DNA of 64,000 nucleotides from positions 4,122,001-4,186,000 of the forward strand of contig NC_132976.1 of NCBI RefSeq assembly GCF_047496725.1, in the 5' to 3' direction. How positions within the stretch are numbered: the stretch's first letter is position 1; each line of letters starts with the position of its first letter. Below are positions 1 to 12,900 of this stretch, piece by piece. Made by a program: the position numbers and the translations under genes. The DNA is from Anoplolepis gracilipes. Taxonomy: Eukaryota > Arthropoda > Insecta > Hymenoptera > Formicidae. Under the pieces are notes generated by a model. The model was not told the origin of the DNA. It saw nothing but the letters and a program-made list of their open reading frames with translations, and searched no databases.

Positions 1-365
1 TATAGACATTAAATAGACATTTTTCAAGCGAGGGTGTGTGCCTTTTTTCCTATATATAAATTATAAATAAATTACAATGTTGATTACGTTGTGTTCAAAT
101 ATCTGTATTGGTTTATCCAGATGCTTCATTCTGTAAGTCGATGGCTTGTTTCAAATTATTGATCTTTTCCAGCATTTGTCTGTGCATTAGTTAGAAATAG
201 AATTTCGTACTATTGTTTGTCGTAGATAGATCTGAAAGCTTTATGCGTTTCGTGTGAAAAACTGTTTAAATATTTTGTTTAGAATTTTCTTGTTCGATAT
301 TTTATATAAAAATGCTTTACGATTCCTTAACGTACGTTCTTGATCTTTTTCTTATTTCAATTGTT

Positions 366-371
366 TTTATT
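366..371 (-). terminator. Polyadenylation signal AATAAA of the secreted-protein gene
   Basis: AATAAA on the minus strand, about 55 bases past the stop codon of the 427-1903 gene. Its position fits a short 3' UTR. No other polyadenylation signal was seen closer to the stop. Confidence 0.5.
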
Positions 372-426
372 CGCATGGAAAAAGGCAATAAAAAAATCTT
401 TTTTTGCAAACAACTGTGAATTATAA

Positions 427-1903
427 TTACTGAAAGCTTCTCGATAGCAATGACATTAACGAGCAGCCGAGAATGAACGTCGGAACTATCAGCTGACACG
501 AAGTTTGTCCGTTGCTCTTCGGGCACTTGCAATTACCCGCCTTGCAGACCGTGTTGTTGCGATTCGTGAAGGACTCTGGTTTCTGATTATTGGTCCTAAG
601 ATAGGCGATCTCGTTCGGCAACCGATTGTTCGTGCTATTGATGTATTTGGACTCGAGTCTCAGGGTACTCTTGCCGACTGCGCAGATGCCGTTTATCGTG
701 ACGGCGTCCATTGCCACCAGATTCATGCTCACGTTCGTGAAGACGCTATCCTTCACGACTGCCACGTTGCCTTGGATGGATACCACACCCGGTTTTTGCA
801 GCTCGAACTTAGAACCGATGATCTTGATGAATAGGAAGCTGGCAAAGTTCAAGGACGTCGCGACGTTTCGTAACTCGCTGTTGATGATACTCAACGTCAT
901 GCCCTTCTCAGAGACGTTTAGCCTGTCGACGCGCTCGATCGTGACGTTCGTCACGATAAATTGCGACACGTTGATGAAGCTGAAATCTTCCTCAAAGTTC
1001 TCGATGAGCGCGTCCGTGATCTCGAACGTTTCGATCGCTTTGAGATTTACGAACGTGTGGCTCGCGATCATCGGTATTCGACCAATGTTTGACAATCTCA
1101 GCAGCTTCATCCGGTTTGACGTGATGAAGACATCGAAGTCCAGGCGACCGCTGATATTTTGGACTATCATCTCCTCGAGATTACTCGCTTCCGGCAGACT
1201 CGAGTAATGAAGATTCGCAGAAACGCACCCAGTGATCGACATGCTGGTAACATTCTTGTAATTATATTCTTCCGGTAGTAGAAATTCCTGAAAAAAATTG
1301 AGAATTTGATTATTCTCTCATTACCATCGCACAGCTCGAAAACCATCGAATATTGAAAAATAAAAATTGATTGACTAAATTAATTCAAGAATACATCCGA
1401 CAGAAAATTCTAATTATTAAATCTGTTGTAATTTATTTTATTAAAGATCAATCTAAACAAAGAAAAATATTAATAATTAATTAATTTTTGAGTGCGTGAA
1501 TTGTTGATTCTTTTCACAGTTCTTTTAAAAAAATTTCTCATAGTTTGTTTAAAAGCATCCTAAATCTCTGCCGAAGCTATGAAGAGTTAAAAAACTATAC
1601 GATTTATTGTGAATGCAAATTATAAACTGACATGCAATCAATAAATATTATAAATTGATCTGATAGAAGCGAATATATGTTTTCAATAGATGTTGTGTAT
1701 AAATAGAAAAATATAATTTATGTTGGTCATAGCATTTGTGGTGTAATTTTGTGCGGAGGGTATTAAATAGGTACCTCGTTTCCGATGCAGCTACACGTAA
1801 TCCACCTCTCATTGTAAACCTGGCATTGTTCGCTGATATTATTCGCAGCCGCAGCGAACAATATTGCCGCGATGAGTATTGCAGCGAGCTGAATCGCTTC
1901 CAT
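427..1903 (-). CDS. Secreted, putative GPI-anchored, beta-repeat protein of unknown function
   Basis: Two exons are supported: 1903-1775 (43 codons) and 1287-427, joined in phase 0 by a GT-AG intron with acceptor tttttttcag, giving about 330 residues. Exon 1 encodes a clear signal peptide (MEAIQLAAILIAAILFAAA) and then a Cys-containing stretch (QCQVY, TCSC). The body is a run of short beta-type repeats (alternating I/V/F with N, S and T) resembling a parallel beta-helix or LRR-like solenoid, with many N-glycosylation sequons (NVT, NIS, NVS, NST, NNT). Near the C-terminus is a small Cys cluster (VCKAGNCKCPKS), followed by a hydrophobic tail (TFILGCSLMSLLS) with no basic stop-transfer, as in GPI signals. 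I do not recognise the family. Secretion is well supported; the GPI anchor and the solenoid fold are inference. It lies alone, with about 8 kb of gene-free sequence upstream. Confidence 0.72.
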
Positions 1904-1949
1904 ATTCACCGTACCTATATCACTTGCGCATATAAGATCTCACCGTCCA

Positions 1950-2010
1950 CGTTTGCACTGAAATTAGAAAGGGAAATGCTCTATACATCGTTGTCTGACT
2001 GACAAGGGAG
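1950..2010 (-). promoter_or_regulatory. Candidate initiator and 5' UTR acceptor upstream of the secreted-protein gene
   Basis: On the minus strand a TCAGTCAG sequence (arthropod initiator type) lies near 2000. A pyrimidine-rich stretch ending in tttctaatttcag lies near 1960, before the ATG at 1903. Either transcription starts close by, or a 5' UTR intron ends here. No TATA box was assigned. Confidence 0.25.
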
Positions 2011-3937
2011 TGCGCGCGACGTACTTTAGGCAAACCCCATGAGTAGGATAGGTTTTTCCTTCGAGCAAGCAATAAACTACCCAGTACACGATATTAATGA
2101 AAATATTTACAAATATTTTTCGTATTTATTTTTTAAAAATATTATATAAATATTTTATACATATTTTTTATATACGTTAAGAGAAAAATAATAACTGTAC
2201 TTGACATATTATTAAAATGTAGATTAAATATTATTTTATATAATTTTACGTAAAAAGAATAAATATATAAAGTAATGTTTTGTAAATATTTATGAAATAT
2301 TTTGATAAATATTTTTAAAATACTCAAATTATTATAAATATTTCGTACAATTATAAAATCACAGTGTTGCCTCTTTCTTTTTCTTTAATCTAGTCATATC
2401 ACGCAGGACAATTTGAATATATTCTTTCTTTTAGTATTTTGTTGAAAAATCTGATTTGTGAGAATTTCGACGATTGGTTTATTGGATCCGAATAATGTCA
2501 AATAACGTTTCTAAATTAATATTTTCTTTTAAGAAAAGAAGTAAAATATATGGTGAATTGTGCGGACAAAATAAAAATTTTAGTATATGACGTATATTCT
2601 TTGAAATAAAGATAAAAAAAAACCTCTCTCACCATACTTGAAAACTTTTTGCGGTTCCTCGCGATACGAAGTTAAAACTTTTCGTCGAAACTTCTTCTAT
2701 TTAACACCTTTGTTAAAAGGACTTTTATTTTTTCGCAAAATTCCCGTCGTAAAAACTTGACACCACTCGAACAGAGGGATTTCGGAGCAGCTTTCGATCC
2801 TGTCGGCGAATCTCTCGCGCTTCGGGAAGCGAACGAAATATAGTGAATCTCTCCAACAACGTTCTCGTCGATGCTGAAAATCGTGTACGAAAGCGAGCAA
2901 TAGCTTTTTCGAAGGGTCGCACACCATTCGACCATTCGACGGATGGATCCACGGTTGAGCGCGTGATTAAGATGGACAGCTCTTTCGCGCCGCTCTTTTA
3001 TGGTGACTGACATGCGTGTAGCGCAACGTGCTGTGTAGTAAATATATTCCGGTAGATCATATATATGGTGGATTTAGTGCGTGTATGTTCGCTGCATTAT
3101 ATTCTGACAATACCAGTACGGTTTTTTACGCTGTGATACGAACAGACCGGAAAAACGCGGTCAAACTAGCAGAGACTATCGGATAATTCCGTGTATGATA
3201 AGATGCGACGTATTTTCATTGTTCTCAGTAATAATGTTCTGATATATTATAATATTATTAATTAATGCTATTACAATAATCTTCATAAAGAGAAAAAAAA
3301 AATTAGTATCAAATTATAAAAACTTATATACTTTAGTTAATGCGATCTTTGTTTCATATATAAGCAACAGTATAGATGATCTTTTAGGAAGATTTGATAA
3401 TCTTAAATTTCAACAATTTTATATAATTTTATAATTTTATTTTAACATTATAATAGTTATCATGAATATATTATCTTAATTCTACCTTATAGCAATTTTT
3501 GGTTTGAATATATACTATTTATTCATTCAACATTTTTTTTAGTTATGAAAATTATTCTTGAATAATAAGAATATATTTTTCTTGATAGAACTATGTTAAA
3601 TATCTTTGAACAAGTATTTATTTAATGCTATATAATGTTATGTCAAGCTTTACAAGTCGAAAATAAAGACTTTTCAAAATAATAATCACAACCTTTTTTT
3701 TCTGTGTATGTTTTATAATTCGCGAAAATAATTTTGACAATCTATTTTCGAGCGATATATATTCTGACAAATTTTTGGAATCAATTTTTTATTATCGTAA
3801 ATATACGATTCGGGGAGGGGGGGGGGAGGGGGGTTAGCAATAGAAAATTAAGAACTTCCACAAAAAGAATAAAGAAATAAATAGATGATAAAATTGTTCT
3901 CTCTTTAATTTTAATTGCGATTAAAAATCTGACTTAA

Positions 3938-4092
3938 AGGGGGAATTTGGTCTAGAGAAAAATTTTAAAAGATACTTAAAAAGTTGATTAACAAATAGGA
4001 AAAACTTTTATTTTCATTGATCTTATCTGTTCCTTATTAAAAATTTGCAAAAAAAGCCATAAAAAATCAATCCTCTAGACCGAATTCCCTCC
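3938..4092. mobile_element. TTAA-flanked miniature inverted-repeat element (piggyBac-type MITE candidate)
   Basis: Terminal inverted repeats of about 20 bp match at roughly 17 of 20 positions: left AGGGGGAATTTGGTCTAGAG, right end reading inward GGAGGGAATTCGGTCTAGAG. The 155 bp unit is bounded on both sides by TTAA (3934-3937 and 4093-4096), the target duplication typical of piggyBac-superfamily elements. It has no coding capacity. The superfamily call rests on the TTAA and the size. Confidence 0.65.
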
Positions 4093-4194
4093 TTAAACAA
4101 AATTTTAATTTAGAATTTAATTCTAAAAATGTGGATATAATATGACACTTGTTGACATTTCTGTCGAAGAAAAATCTATTTTAGATATTAGCCT

Positions 4195-4520
4195 TTCGGA
4201 ATGATGTATGGCTCCGTGTGAAAATTGTCGATTAATAATCGACAGATTTTGGGTTCGATCCCGATTGGTCCCATACAATTTACCGAGGAATATGTGCTTA
4301 TGTTATGTCGTCCCGACTGCACGATTCCTTTCTTTCAGTGAGTTTTAAGATTTAACCCCCTACACCACGACAATCAGTAGGGCATCTTAAAATTTTCTCT
4401 CAGAATCGTCGGTGGGTGGTGTACCACATGATAATTTTGCCATGGCGTCTGCGGCGATGGCAAAGGCTGTAAAGGTGGACCGTTTCCGAAAAGAATATTC
4501 GTTTCCCAGATTCCGTCATT
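4195..4520 (+). repeat. tRNA-like repeat, possible SINE
   Basis: The stretch from 4207 to 4276 reads like a decayed tRNA. GTATGG near 4207 can pair with CCATAC near 4271, an internal hairpin GTCGATTAATAATCGAC sits between them, and GGTTCGATCCC matches the pol III B-box. A less A+T-rich tail of about 250 bp follows (through gccatggcgtctgcggcgat). The T-loop is one base short, so an active tRNA is unlikely. A tRNA-derived SINE or tRNA pseudogene is the best reading; only one copy is in this window. Confidence 0.4.
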
Positions 4521-4660
4521 ATTAGATTCTTTTGCTCATTGCCGAGCTGCGATATCGAATTGTCGATGTTGTAAGACAGCCAACAATGAGTAAATGTTTA
4601 GACGTGATGCTCTAGTGAAAACTTTTCTTGATAGCAATCAACAAAAGTATTATAAAAATG

Positions 4661-5262
4661 AAGAGCATTAAGTATATATACACAGGTATGTCAGATCTCG
4701 AATTAGTTAAAATTTAATATATACATTGTGTAAAATTACTATTTAATGCAAAAATATTACATTAAAATTAAATTAAATTAAATTAAATTAAATCAATCTA
4801 AATTAATGATCATTATATCATATTACATATTGACACGTTGCCGACACATCAGGTCAATTTGAATCGTTGTTTTCATAACAGACAGTCTCAATCAACACTG
4901 TCTATGGTGATGGCGAATCACAGGATTCTATCTGAAATCATTGTGGACCGATTATCACCATCCTTCATGTTGACGTTTGAAACAATATTGTTTATACGAG
5001 ATTCGAATCTAATATTACATCACATTTTCGTCGCACGATGCGTTTTATAACATTAAAATTAATTTTTGCACTAAAGAGAATCTTAACAGAGTTCGAAATG
5101 TATGCGCACTCATTAATTTTATTAGATTGATTTAATTTAATTTAATTTAATTTAGTTTTAATGTAATATTTTTGCATTAAATAGTAATTTTACACAATGT
5201 ATATATTAAATTTTAACTAATTCGAAATCTGACATACCTGTGTATATATACTTAATACTCTT
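4661..5262. mobile_element. Foldback element with about 150 bp inverted arms
   Basis: The arms 4661-4808 and 5108-5262 are near-perfect inverted copies (outer aagagcattaagtatatata, inner block of attaa repeats) around a spacer of about 300 bp. Weaker similarity continues outside both arms. ORFs in the spacer and right arm show no protein features. This looks like a non-autonomous foldback or MITE insertion; no target-site duplication was fixed. Confidence 0.6.
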
Positions 5263-7113
5263 ACCGCCAATTGTTACTATCGATTTAGAATTTAGGAAGC
5301 GTCTAATTTCAATTAAGTTTTGAAAACTTTGAGGAGGAAACAAGTCTTTATTTAAAAAAAAATACAGAATAGAAAAATTTTCTGACATTGTACAAATAAT
5401 AGAACGTTCTTGTTTATAAACACATATCAGTGATTCAGAGCACCTACTGCACAATATTTACGTCTTGTTCAGTCGACTGTTAATAATGAATACGATCGAT
5501 AGTTGTGCAAATTATCGCGTTACACTTTTACTAGATATTTTTTTCGAATAATATAACTGCTATCGATTTCTTACAATGTCATGAAAGAAATCGAAATCGC
5601 AGAAAATCTGTCATACTAATGAAATACTAACTGATATTTATGCATATTAAGGGCAAAAAAATAAACGCATGCGCGGGGGAGAGGCATTCTCGCCCCAAGA
5701 TTATCTAACCCAACTTAGTTCTGATTTTAAATTAAAATTATAAACAGATTGGGATATTCGCTCACATGTTCGATTAACACATAAATGAATCTGCTAAGAA
5801 TAGGCTCTATTAAATGTACACGATGTAAGAAAATTACGTTTTAGTCAATAACTTTTCAAAATAAAGTCTTGTCCCTTCCTAAAAACTTTCATACGTTTTA
5901 TTTTTATAATTTTGCTGATTACTATAAAAAAAAGTTGAGTTTTGACTGGAGCACCACTTCTACACATTTCCTGTATATTATTTAAATTACTAGAACATTT
6001 AATTATAAGCGAGTGCATCGCGTGCGCTACTCACATTTATCTTGATTTTTTATATAAGTATTGTATATGCGTTACACGCGTTATGTTAATTTTCTTTTAT
6101 TTCATATATTATTTAATAAACTTTATTTAAAAAGTATACAAATTTTATATAAAAAAATATCTTCTCAGATATGAAAATTTAGCATATAAAAAGTGATAAT
6201 ATAATTATTAATTTAATAGATAGGTTTTTTATCAAATTAAGATAAAAATTTATTTTTTATCTTAATAAATAATTAAATGTTGATTTTCTGTGATTTCGAT
6301 TTCTTTTTTAAATAAAAATATTCACAAAATTAAAAATTACAATGTTAAAACAATCATCGAAATTAAAATAAATTAATATAAAATATAAAAGGGAGCACTG
6401 ATAATATTTAGAAAATTCATAATAAAAAATGTTAAAATTAAATTAATTGTCACACGATGTTTGGCTATCGTTTATTCTCGGTACATTATTGTTAACGCCC
6501 AGTCATTTTCTCATTCGAGCAGTAGAACTTGCGAATAAAAATATAGTATATTACCATATATATTGGTATATTATTAAATTCTTTTCCGAAATCATTTTTA
6601 ATTAATTTAGTTAATTTGCTGTAATAATTGTAAATAACGATTAATACAGTTTTGATAAACAACGCTTAATTATATCATAATAATAGATTTTTATTAAAGC
6701 TTGTATTTTCCTTATTTATTTATTTATTATTTCAAGTAGGAATCGAAAAGTGACAAGATTAAAAATTTGAAATTATTATTTTGCTGTGATTATTATTTTT
6801 ACGATTAATTATTTAGAAATCTTAATTGTTTAGAAACAAATTTACTATTTAGACGTAGAAAGAATAATAAATACATTTTTAATGTTAAAGAAATTATACA
6901 TCTTAAAATGTCAAAAAATTGCAATTTTATATATATAAAATTATATTAAAATGTCCAAATGTGTTTGTAAACAACATTTTCTTCTACTATATACTTGGCA
7001 ATGTAAATAATCATGCATGGAAGGAGAAATAATACTGCGGCTAATTAAATTACAAATTAGTTTGTATTAATTTACGATAGCTGTGATTCTTCGTAATGAC
7101 TAATTATACAAGC

Positions 7114-7116
<3 letters not shown>

Positions 7117-7168
<52 letters not shown>
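7117..7168. repeat. (TA)n microsatellite
   Basis: An uninterrupted TA dinucleotide run of about 25 units in intergenic sequence. Confidence 0.95.
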
Positions 7169-7169
<1 letters not shown>

Positions 7170-8878
7170 TGTGAGGAAAAAAAGAATCTGTAATGGATGA
7201 TCGAGAGATGATTGTGTAAACGTTGTCTGCACAAAAATTTAATAATTCATTATCTTGAGGTATTGAGACTGATAATTATGTTAATTTATATTAGAAAAGC
7301 GACAGCAGATGGATTATTATGAAACACGTAGGTTATCTTCTTTCGTAATTTGTTTTTTAAGAGAAACATCCGATTTTGATAAAAATAATTAAATGGTATT
7401 TTTATAGGCAAGATGTCAAGTACGCTTTTAATGTTTTCAATTTTAAGAGTATCTAAAATTTATCTTTTTGCAGAGAGATATATAAATATTTTGCTCGATT
7501 TATATTTTAGACGTTGATTTATTCCAAAAAAATCTTTCAATTTGTTATTGTAAAATCAAAATTCCGATAAGTTTGACGATACAATATGAAAATATTTTCT
7601 GAAGGTATTTTGAATACTGATTCTGAGAGATCGGAGATAAAAACAAAAAATCGTTATTATTATTTCTTTTCAAATAATTAATAAAAATAAAGCAATAAAA
7701 CCAAACTTTATCATTACCAATTTAATATTATTTTTTACTTTATCTACATTATATGTAATTAATAAAATTATTTAATAGAATTAATAAAAAATAAATTTAA
7801 TTAGATTAGATTTTTTGAGAAATGAGACTGTAAGGAAAGAAACAAAGTTCCTTCTTTGCTCTCGCGTTTATTTTTGATCGAAAATGCATTTGATTAAAAT
7901 CACCATAAGTGTTGCAATCTTGTTTAGTAGACTCATTAATTTAATAAGTTTACTATAATTAAATTTAGGTTTATCAATTATAAAAATACTTACATTAAAT
8001 TTTATTTAATTTTTCATAATACACAAGTTATTTACTATTTCGTAATTTAACTTATGTGACAAATATAATATTACCTATATTCCATTATTATTTATATTAT
8101 ATAATATTTATATAGAATTATATTATATATAAATATTATATGGAAATTTCTTATTTTCTATGATGTACATATATAAATAATAATGCTCATAACTCGAAAA
8201 TAAAAAGCTATCGCCTTCTAGGACTTTTTACTGCAAAAAGAAATAGTTACAAATACTTGTTAAATTTTGCGTCGCCAAAATTATTGAAATTACGTTAAAT
8301 TGACGAGAATAAGGATTTGATGTATTTTATCACGTATAAAAAAGAACTATCTTTAAATTCGATGTGCAAATAATTACAGTAAATTACATCGTTCGTTCAC
8401 AGTGTGAGAGAGATGGGAATATCAAATGGCGCGATTATCATGTATGTAAAAACGTGTTTGCGATTTGCATATACATATATGCCAATGTAATACACGATAC
8501 ACACACGCATGTTTCGTCAGAATCGACACACGTTAACGCTTTCGCAATATATCACTTATTGTCTAAGCGCAGTAATAGTGATTACGTTGGCATCAACCTT
8601 TTGATTTGTAAAACAAACACGTCTAGCATCTCAGCGATTATTACTTCTCCCTCTTCCTTTCCCTGTGTTGTAACAATATTAATGATTTACGTGATAATTT
8701 TATAAAATTAGCATTTCTATGTACATTTCGGAATAAATGACGAGTAATACGATATGACAGAGAGACAACTGGAAAAAACATTTCTTAATCGAGACCTTGA
8801 TGTCTTTCTTATTATTAACAGATGACAAGTTGATGAATAGTCGGGGAAATTGTAAAATCGCCTTTTCGTGGAACATTT

Positions 8879-8911
8879 GTATGTGTGTGTGTGTATGTGT
8901 GTGTGTGTGTC
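8879..8911. repeat. (GT)n microsatellite
   Basis: A GT dinucleotide run with one A interruption. It produces Thr-His-rich spurious ORFs on the minus strand. Confidence 0.9.
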
Positions 8912-9502
8912 ATACATTTATTATCTACATATGCGAGCGTTTGATTGGCTAAAATTAATATGTATGTAAAAGTTATTACCTTGCAAAATATATATATAAA
9001 ATATCGATAATAATAAGAAAATATGTACATGTTAATTAAAAAGAAAGACATTGTTAATGCTAGCATAGATTATTGCGTTTTGCAAACATCACGGTTCAAT
9101 ATATCTGTTGTTGTATCGAGTATAACAACTTTGAGCAATTAAAGGTAGTATACTTTTTGTACACTCAAACTGTAAATTACAAGTCCATGTTATCAAAAAA
9201 AAAAAAAAAAAAGAAAAACGATCGATACCATTAGATTAGATAAATGAGATATTTTACGTTTTTAAAAGCATTTAATCATTAGAAATGCTTCTGCTAGTTA
9301 ATGGAAGGTTTAAATATTATCGGATTGTAATGATTGCAGTACGCAATTATATATAATGATTTAAGACAATAATCTTATTTAGCTATATCTTAACTGTAAA
9401 AAGTTCATAAACAGCACTACAGTAAGATATCTCGTCTGGCGTAAATGTCTGTATTTTATTATTTTAGTCTCTTTTTATTATATATGTAAGTAAGAGAAAA
9501 AT

Positions 9503-9509
<7 letters not shown>

Positions 9510-9547
<38 letters not shown>
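9510..9547. repeat. (TA)n microsatellite
   Basis: A TA run flanked by an inverted pair (aagagaaaaatatttttt on the left, atatttttttcttactt on the right), so the tract sits at the centre of a small dyad. Confidence 0.85.
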
Positions 9548-9553
<6 letters not shown>

Positions 9554-9963
9554 TTTTTCTTACTTCTATCATCACACAATATATTGATCATTAGTTTTTG
9601 AAACTTTAATTAATTTTAAATTAATACACGCCCGCGTTTAGATCAACATCGTGAATATGAAGTCACTCGTATTATAAATTGCTTCTTATCAGATTCGCAA
9701 CTCGAATACTTCGGTCACAATAATTTCGCACAATCAACAATGTTACATCTCGTCAGTACTTTTTCTCTCACAGCTTGAGTCACAGTCTTGAAGGCTTTTC
9801 TCGCAATGAACGTGTCGCGAATCCATAACGTGTTGCGTATGTAAGCGGAAAATCTTCATGAAGTCTAAATGCTTGTTCCTTCGAACACTTCTAGAGATCA
9901 GTCTTGTCCTGTAGAGTCCGCGACCAGTCGGACTCTATTCTTCCATGTCTTAATTAATCGTCA

Positions 9964-12900
9964 TCATAATTTCTTGTAGAATATTTTCTTGATAGCCTCC
10001 TTCCTTTCAGGCGACACGAGAGCCAGAGGCGTCTTTCCCTGTCGATTCTGTATGTTGGTCTGACCACCGGCTTGTACCAGAAGCCGGCAGACTTCCTTCT
10101 GCTTCTCCAAACTCACGGCATTCGAAACGGCCGCGACCATGTGCAACGGCGTGTTGCACATGTAATTGGTCTCGTTTACGATCCTCGAATTAGCCTTGCA
10201 CAGTAACACCTGTTGAACGCGAGAAAAGCCTGTGAGTGTAATTTGTGTAAAACAAAAACTGTCACGATATATTTTCATCACTCATGATAAAATACAAAAA
10301 TTTGATCCTTCCTCAAATCGAAAATATAACGTAATAAAATGAACGATTCTCGAGTATGTTAAATAATTCATGTTAAAAATGTTCCGTCTTATATCTCTTT
10401 GTAAGCTATCTTAAAAGAAAAAAATTATTTTTAAAGATAATTTTTAAAAGGAATTACTTTTAAAAAATTAACATTTTAAAGAATATCTAAAATACCCCCT
10501 TATCTTTTATACACTGATTTTTTATATTTTTCTGAATGCTATTTATAAATTAAGAGATGTTATTATATTATTATTATATAAGTAAATTCCAATGTAAATT
10601 TATTGTTAAACAAATGCTTTTTATCTATAAAAGAGATAAAGAATGATTATCAATAAGTATATTTTTTTCCCAAATAAGAAGGAATTATCGTACGTGTTAT
10701 GTAAATGCGACAGAAGAAAACGTGACAAGTGGCCACCACATTGAATTTTTATTAACGCCCGACACATAACATGGTACTGTTTTGTAATCGTTGAATATGA
10801 TAATCCACTATCGATGCAATGCAGTTCGTGTCACGAGGCTATCGCGCGGAATTGTAGATGAATAAGAGTGAAAGGATTATTTCTTTAATTTTCTGTAACC
10901 CTCTATAATTCCATTTTTCATTTATTGATTTACACGGGATTAAAAAGGAGAGAGAAAGAAAGAGAGAAACAAGCTTTTTACATAAAAATTACAGAAAAGA
11001 AAGAGACATCATGTTTAATTGATAGATACTCGCGAATATAATAAATCGCAATTAAAGTACAAATTATGTTTCATGTTAAGGTAAAGTTCATTTGAAATCA
11101 GCTGTTAGACAATTTTGTTTATGCTCGTCAGAAAATCAAATCAAATTCTCGAAATTTTGAAAATTTCAAAATTGTTCAGAAACTTCAATGTCTCCGCAGA
11201 TCGTATAAATATCGCTTTATCAAAATGCAATAGGCGATTCGGGAATAACTGACACACTGAAGAGGAGGGAAATCCCTTCTCGGGTGAATTACCTTTATGA
11301 GCGCGGGATCGCAACTCAACGAGGCCGCCATGTGTAAAGAGGTGTCACCGCACTTGCTCTCTTTGACCTTGAGATCCGAGCCGTTCTCCAACAGCAGACG
11401 CGTCGTCACCAAGGACTTGACACCTCGTCCGGTAGGATCGTGCGATTCGACAGCTATGTGAAGAGCGGTTTTACCTGGAATGATGCACAAATATTCATGT
11501 TCTCACTTATCTCAGAGATCGGCCAATCTCGATTGGCCCTTTTTAATCTCATTACTATGCTTGACTTACCATCGTAATTGCAGTTGGAGAGATTGAAAAC
11601 GGAATTGCCTTGCAGCGTCTTTAACGTTAACAATTCCGCCAGGACCTCCCCGTGAGAATCGCCTTGCGCCGCGATAGAGTGTATCAGCGTGTCACCCTGA
11701 AATGAGAAAAATATGATAGCATCGGAAAAATTGTTTGTATAAAACGCATAAAGTTATTATTAAAATTGTTCATTAATCACGTTTGAGGAAAAACTGGACG
11801 GATCAGTTACGTCAAACTTTAATGAATCTAATTCAAAATTCTGAATTTGACATAAAAAGTACTTTTAGTTTTTTTTAATATAAAATTATAATTGATTTAT
11901 GTGAATTAAAGTAAAGAGTTATCCTTTAGAATATAATTTAATTTCTATATCATAAATATTATTTCAGACTAAACTAATTTTTTTTTATAATAATCGTATG
12001 TAAAAATTCATAAAAAGGAATTCATAAATAGGAATTTAATTTTTCATGAATCTCGAAATGTGTTATTTATTAACTTTTATTATATATATTTTATATATTT
12101 TTTATACATATTATATATATATTTTTTTAAATTATATTTCTTAACTTTTTTGACGTAGTTGATCCGTCTAGTTCCTTTTAATTACGTTTATTCCTCTTTT
12201 TCAAGAAAATATCACAATTATTTATATATAATTAGTTGCTTGAAAATGTATTTATTATGAAATATATGCAATTATTTTAGCGATAAGAAATGTAATAGAT
12301 ATTTTTCGAAGCTGAAGATTCATCCGATCTAATACACGCTCGATTTAAATGAGAATAATTGTAGAATGATCGTCCCTATTATACTATGTCTATGCCTTTG
12401 TATTTAAATAAGCCATAAAAAACTAGCGCAAGTAGGATAAAATATTTTCTTTTGTATCATATATTACACACATTAATAATTTTACTTAAATAAAAAAAAA
12501 TGTTATTTCTATTTGTGCTAGTTTTTTCTCTAATTTATTTATATACAAAGACACATTAATAGACACAGTAAAACGGACAATTACTTTATACGAATGCGAT
12601 TAACGAACCCTGCAAAATCTACGACTCTCTCCTACAATAAAGAATCAGACATATGTAAGAAAACTCACACGCATGTGATATAGTCTTTGATTGATTTCGA
12701 GCCCTTTTTGTAACATCGCGGCGGCCAGATATCCGCTGACATACGGCATTTCCGGGCAATTCATAGCGGCCAAGTACAAAGCGTCCTCGCCGCGATTGTT
12801 CACCATCGACAGGGCGCTCGGTACGTTGCCCAATCTCTCGACCAAGGGTGCCAGATATGCTTTCTTTTTCATCAATTGTTCCGGATTGCCCACCAGACAC

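Larger units (their letters stand above)
1904..9963. other. Gene-poor intergenic stretch
   Basis: About 8 kb of A+T-rich sequence with no ORF that shows splice structure, domain motifs or protein-like composition. Contents recognised: a TTAA-flanked miniature element (3938-4092), a tRNA-like repeat (about 4195-4520), a foldback element (4661-5262), TA and GT microsatellites (7117-7168, 8879-8911, 9510-9547) and an A-run at 9196-9213. The moderately G+C-rich patch at 2640-3030 holds overlapping minus ORFs without other support. Confidence 0.6.

Noticed and set aside
505..1207. Plus-strand open frames of 109 and 193 codons
   Set aside because: They are antisense to the secreted-protein exon, which has a signal peptide, phase-consistent intron and polyadenylation signal.
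2672..3013. 113-codon minus-strand ORF in a G+C-richer patch
   Set aside because: Three overlapping frames are open here, with no splice signals, domains or neighbours. Its openness fits local composition. It could be an unannotated leader but cannot be supported.
4207..4276. Functional tRNA gene
   Set aside because: The T-loop is short, the D-arm is not convincing and the anticodon arm is irregular. A tRNA-derived repeat is the better reading.
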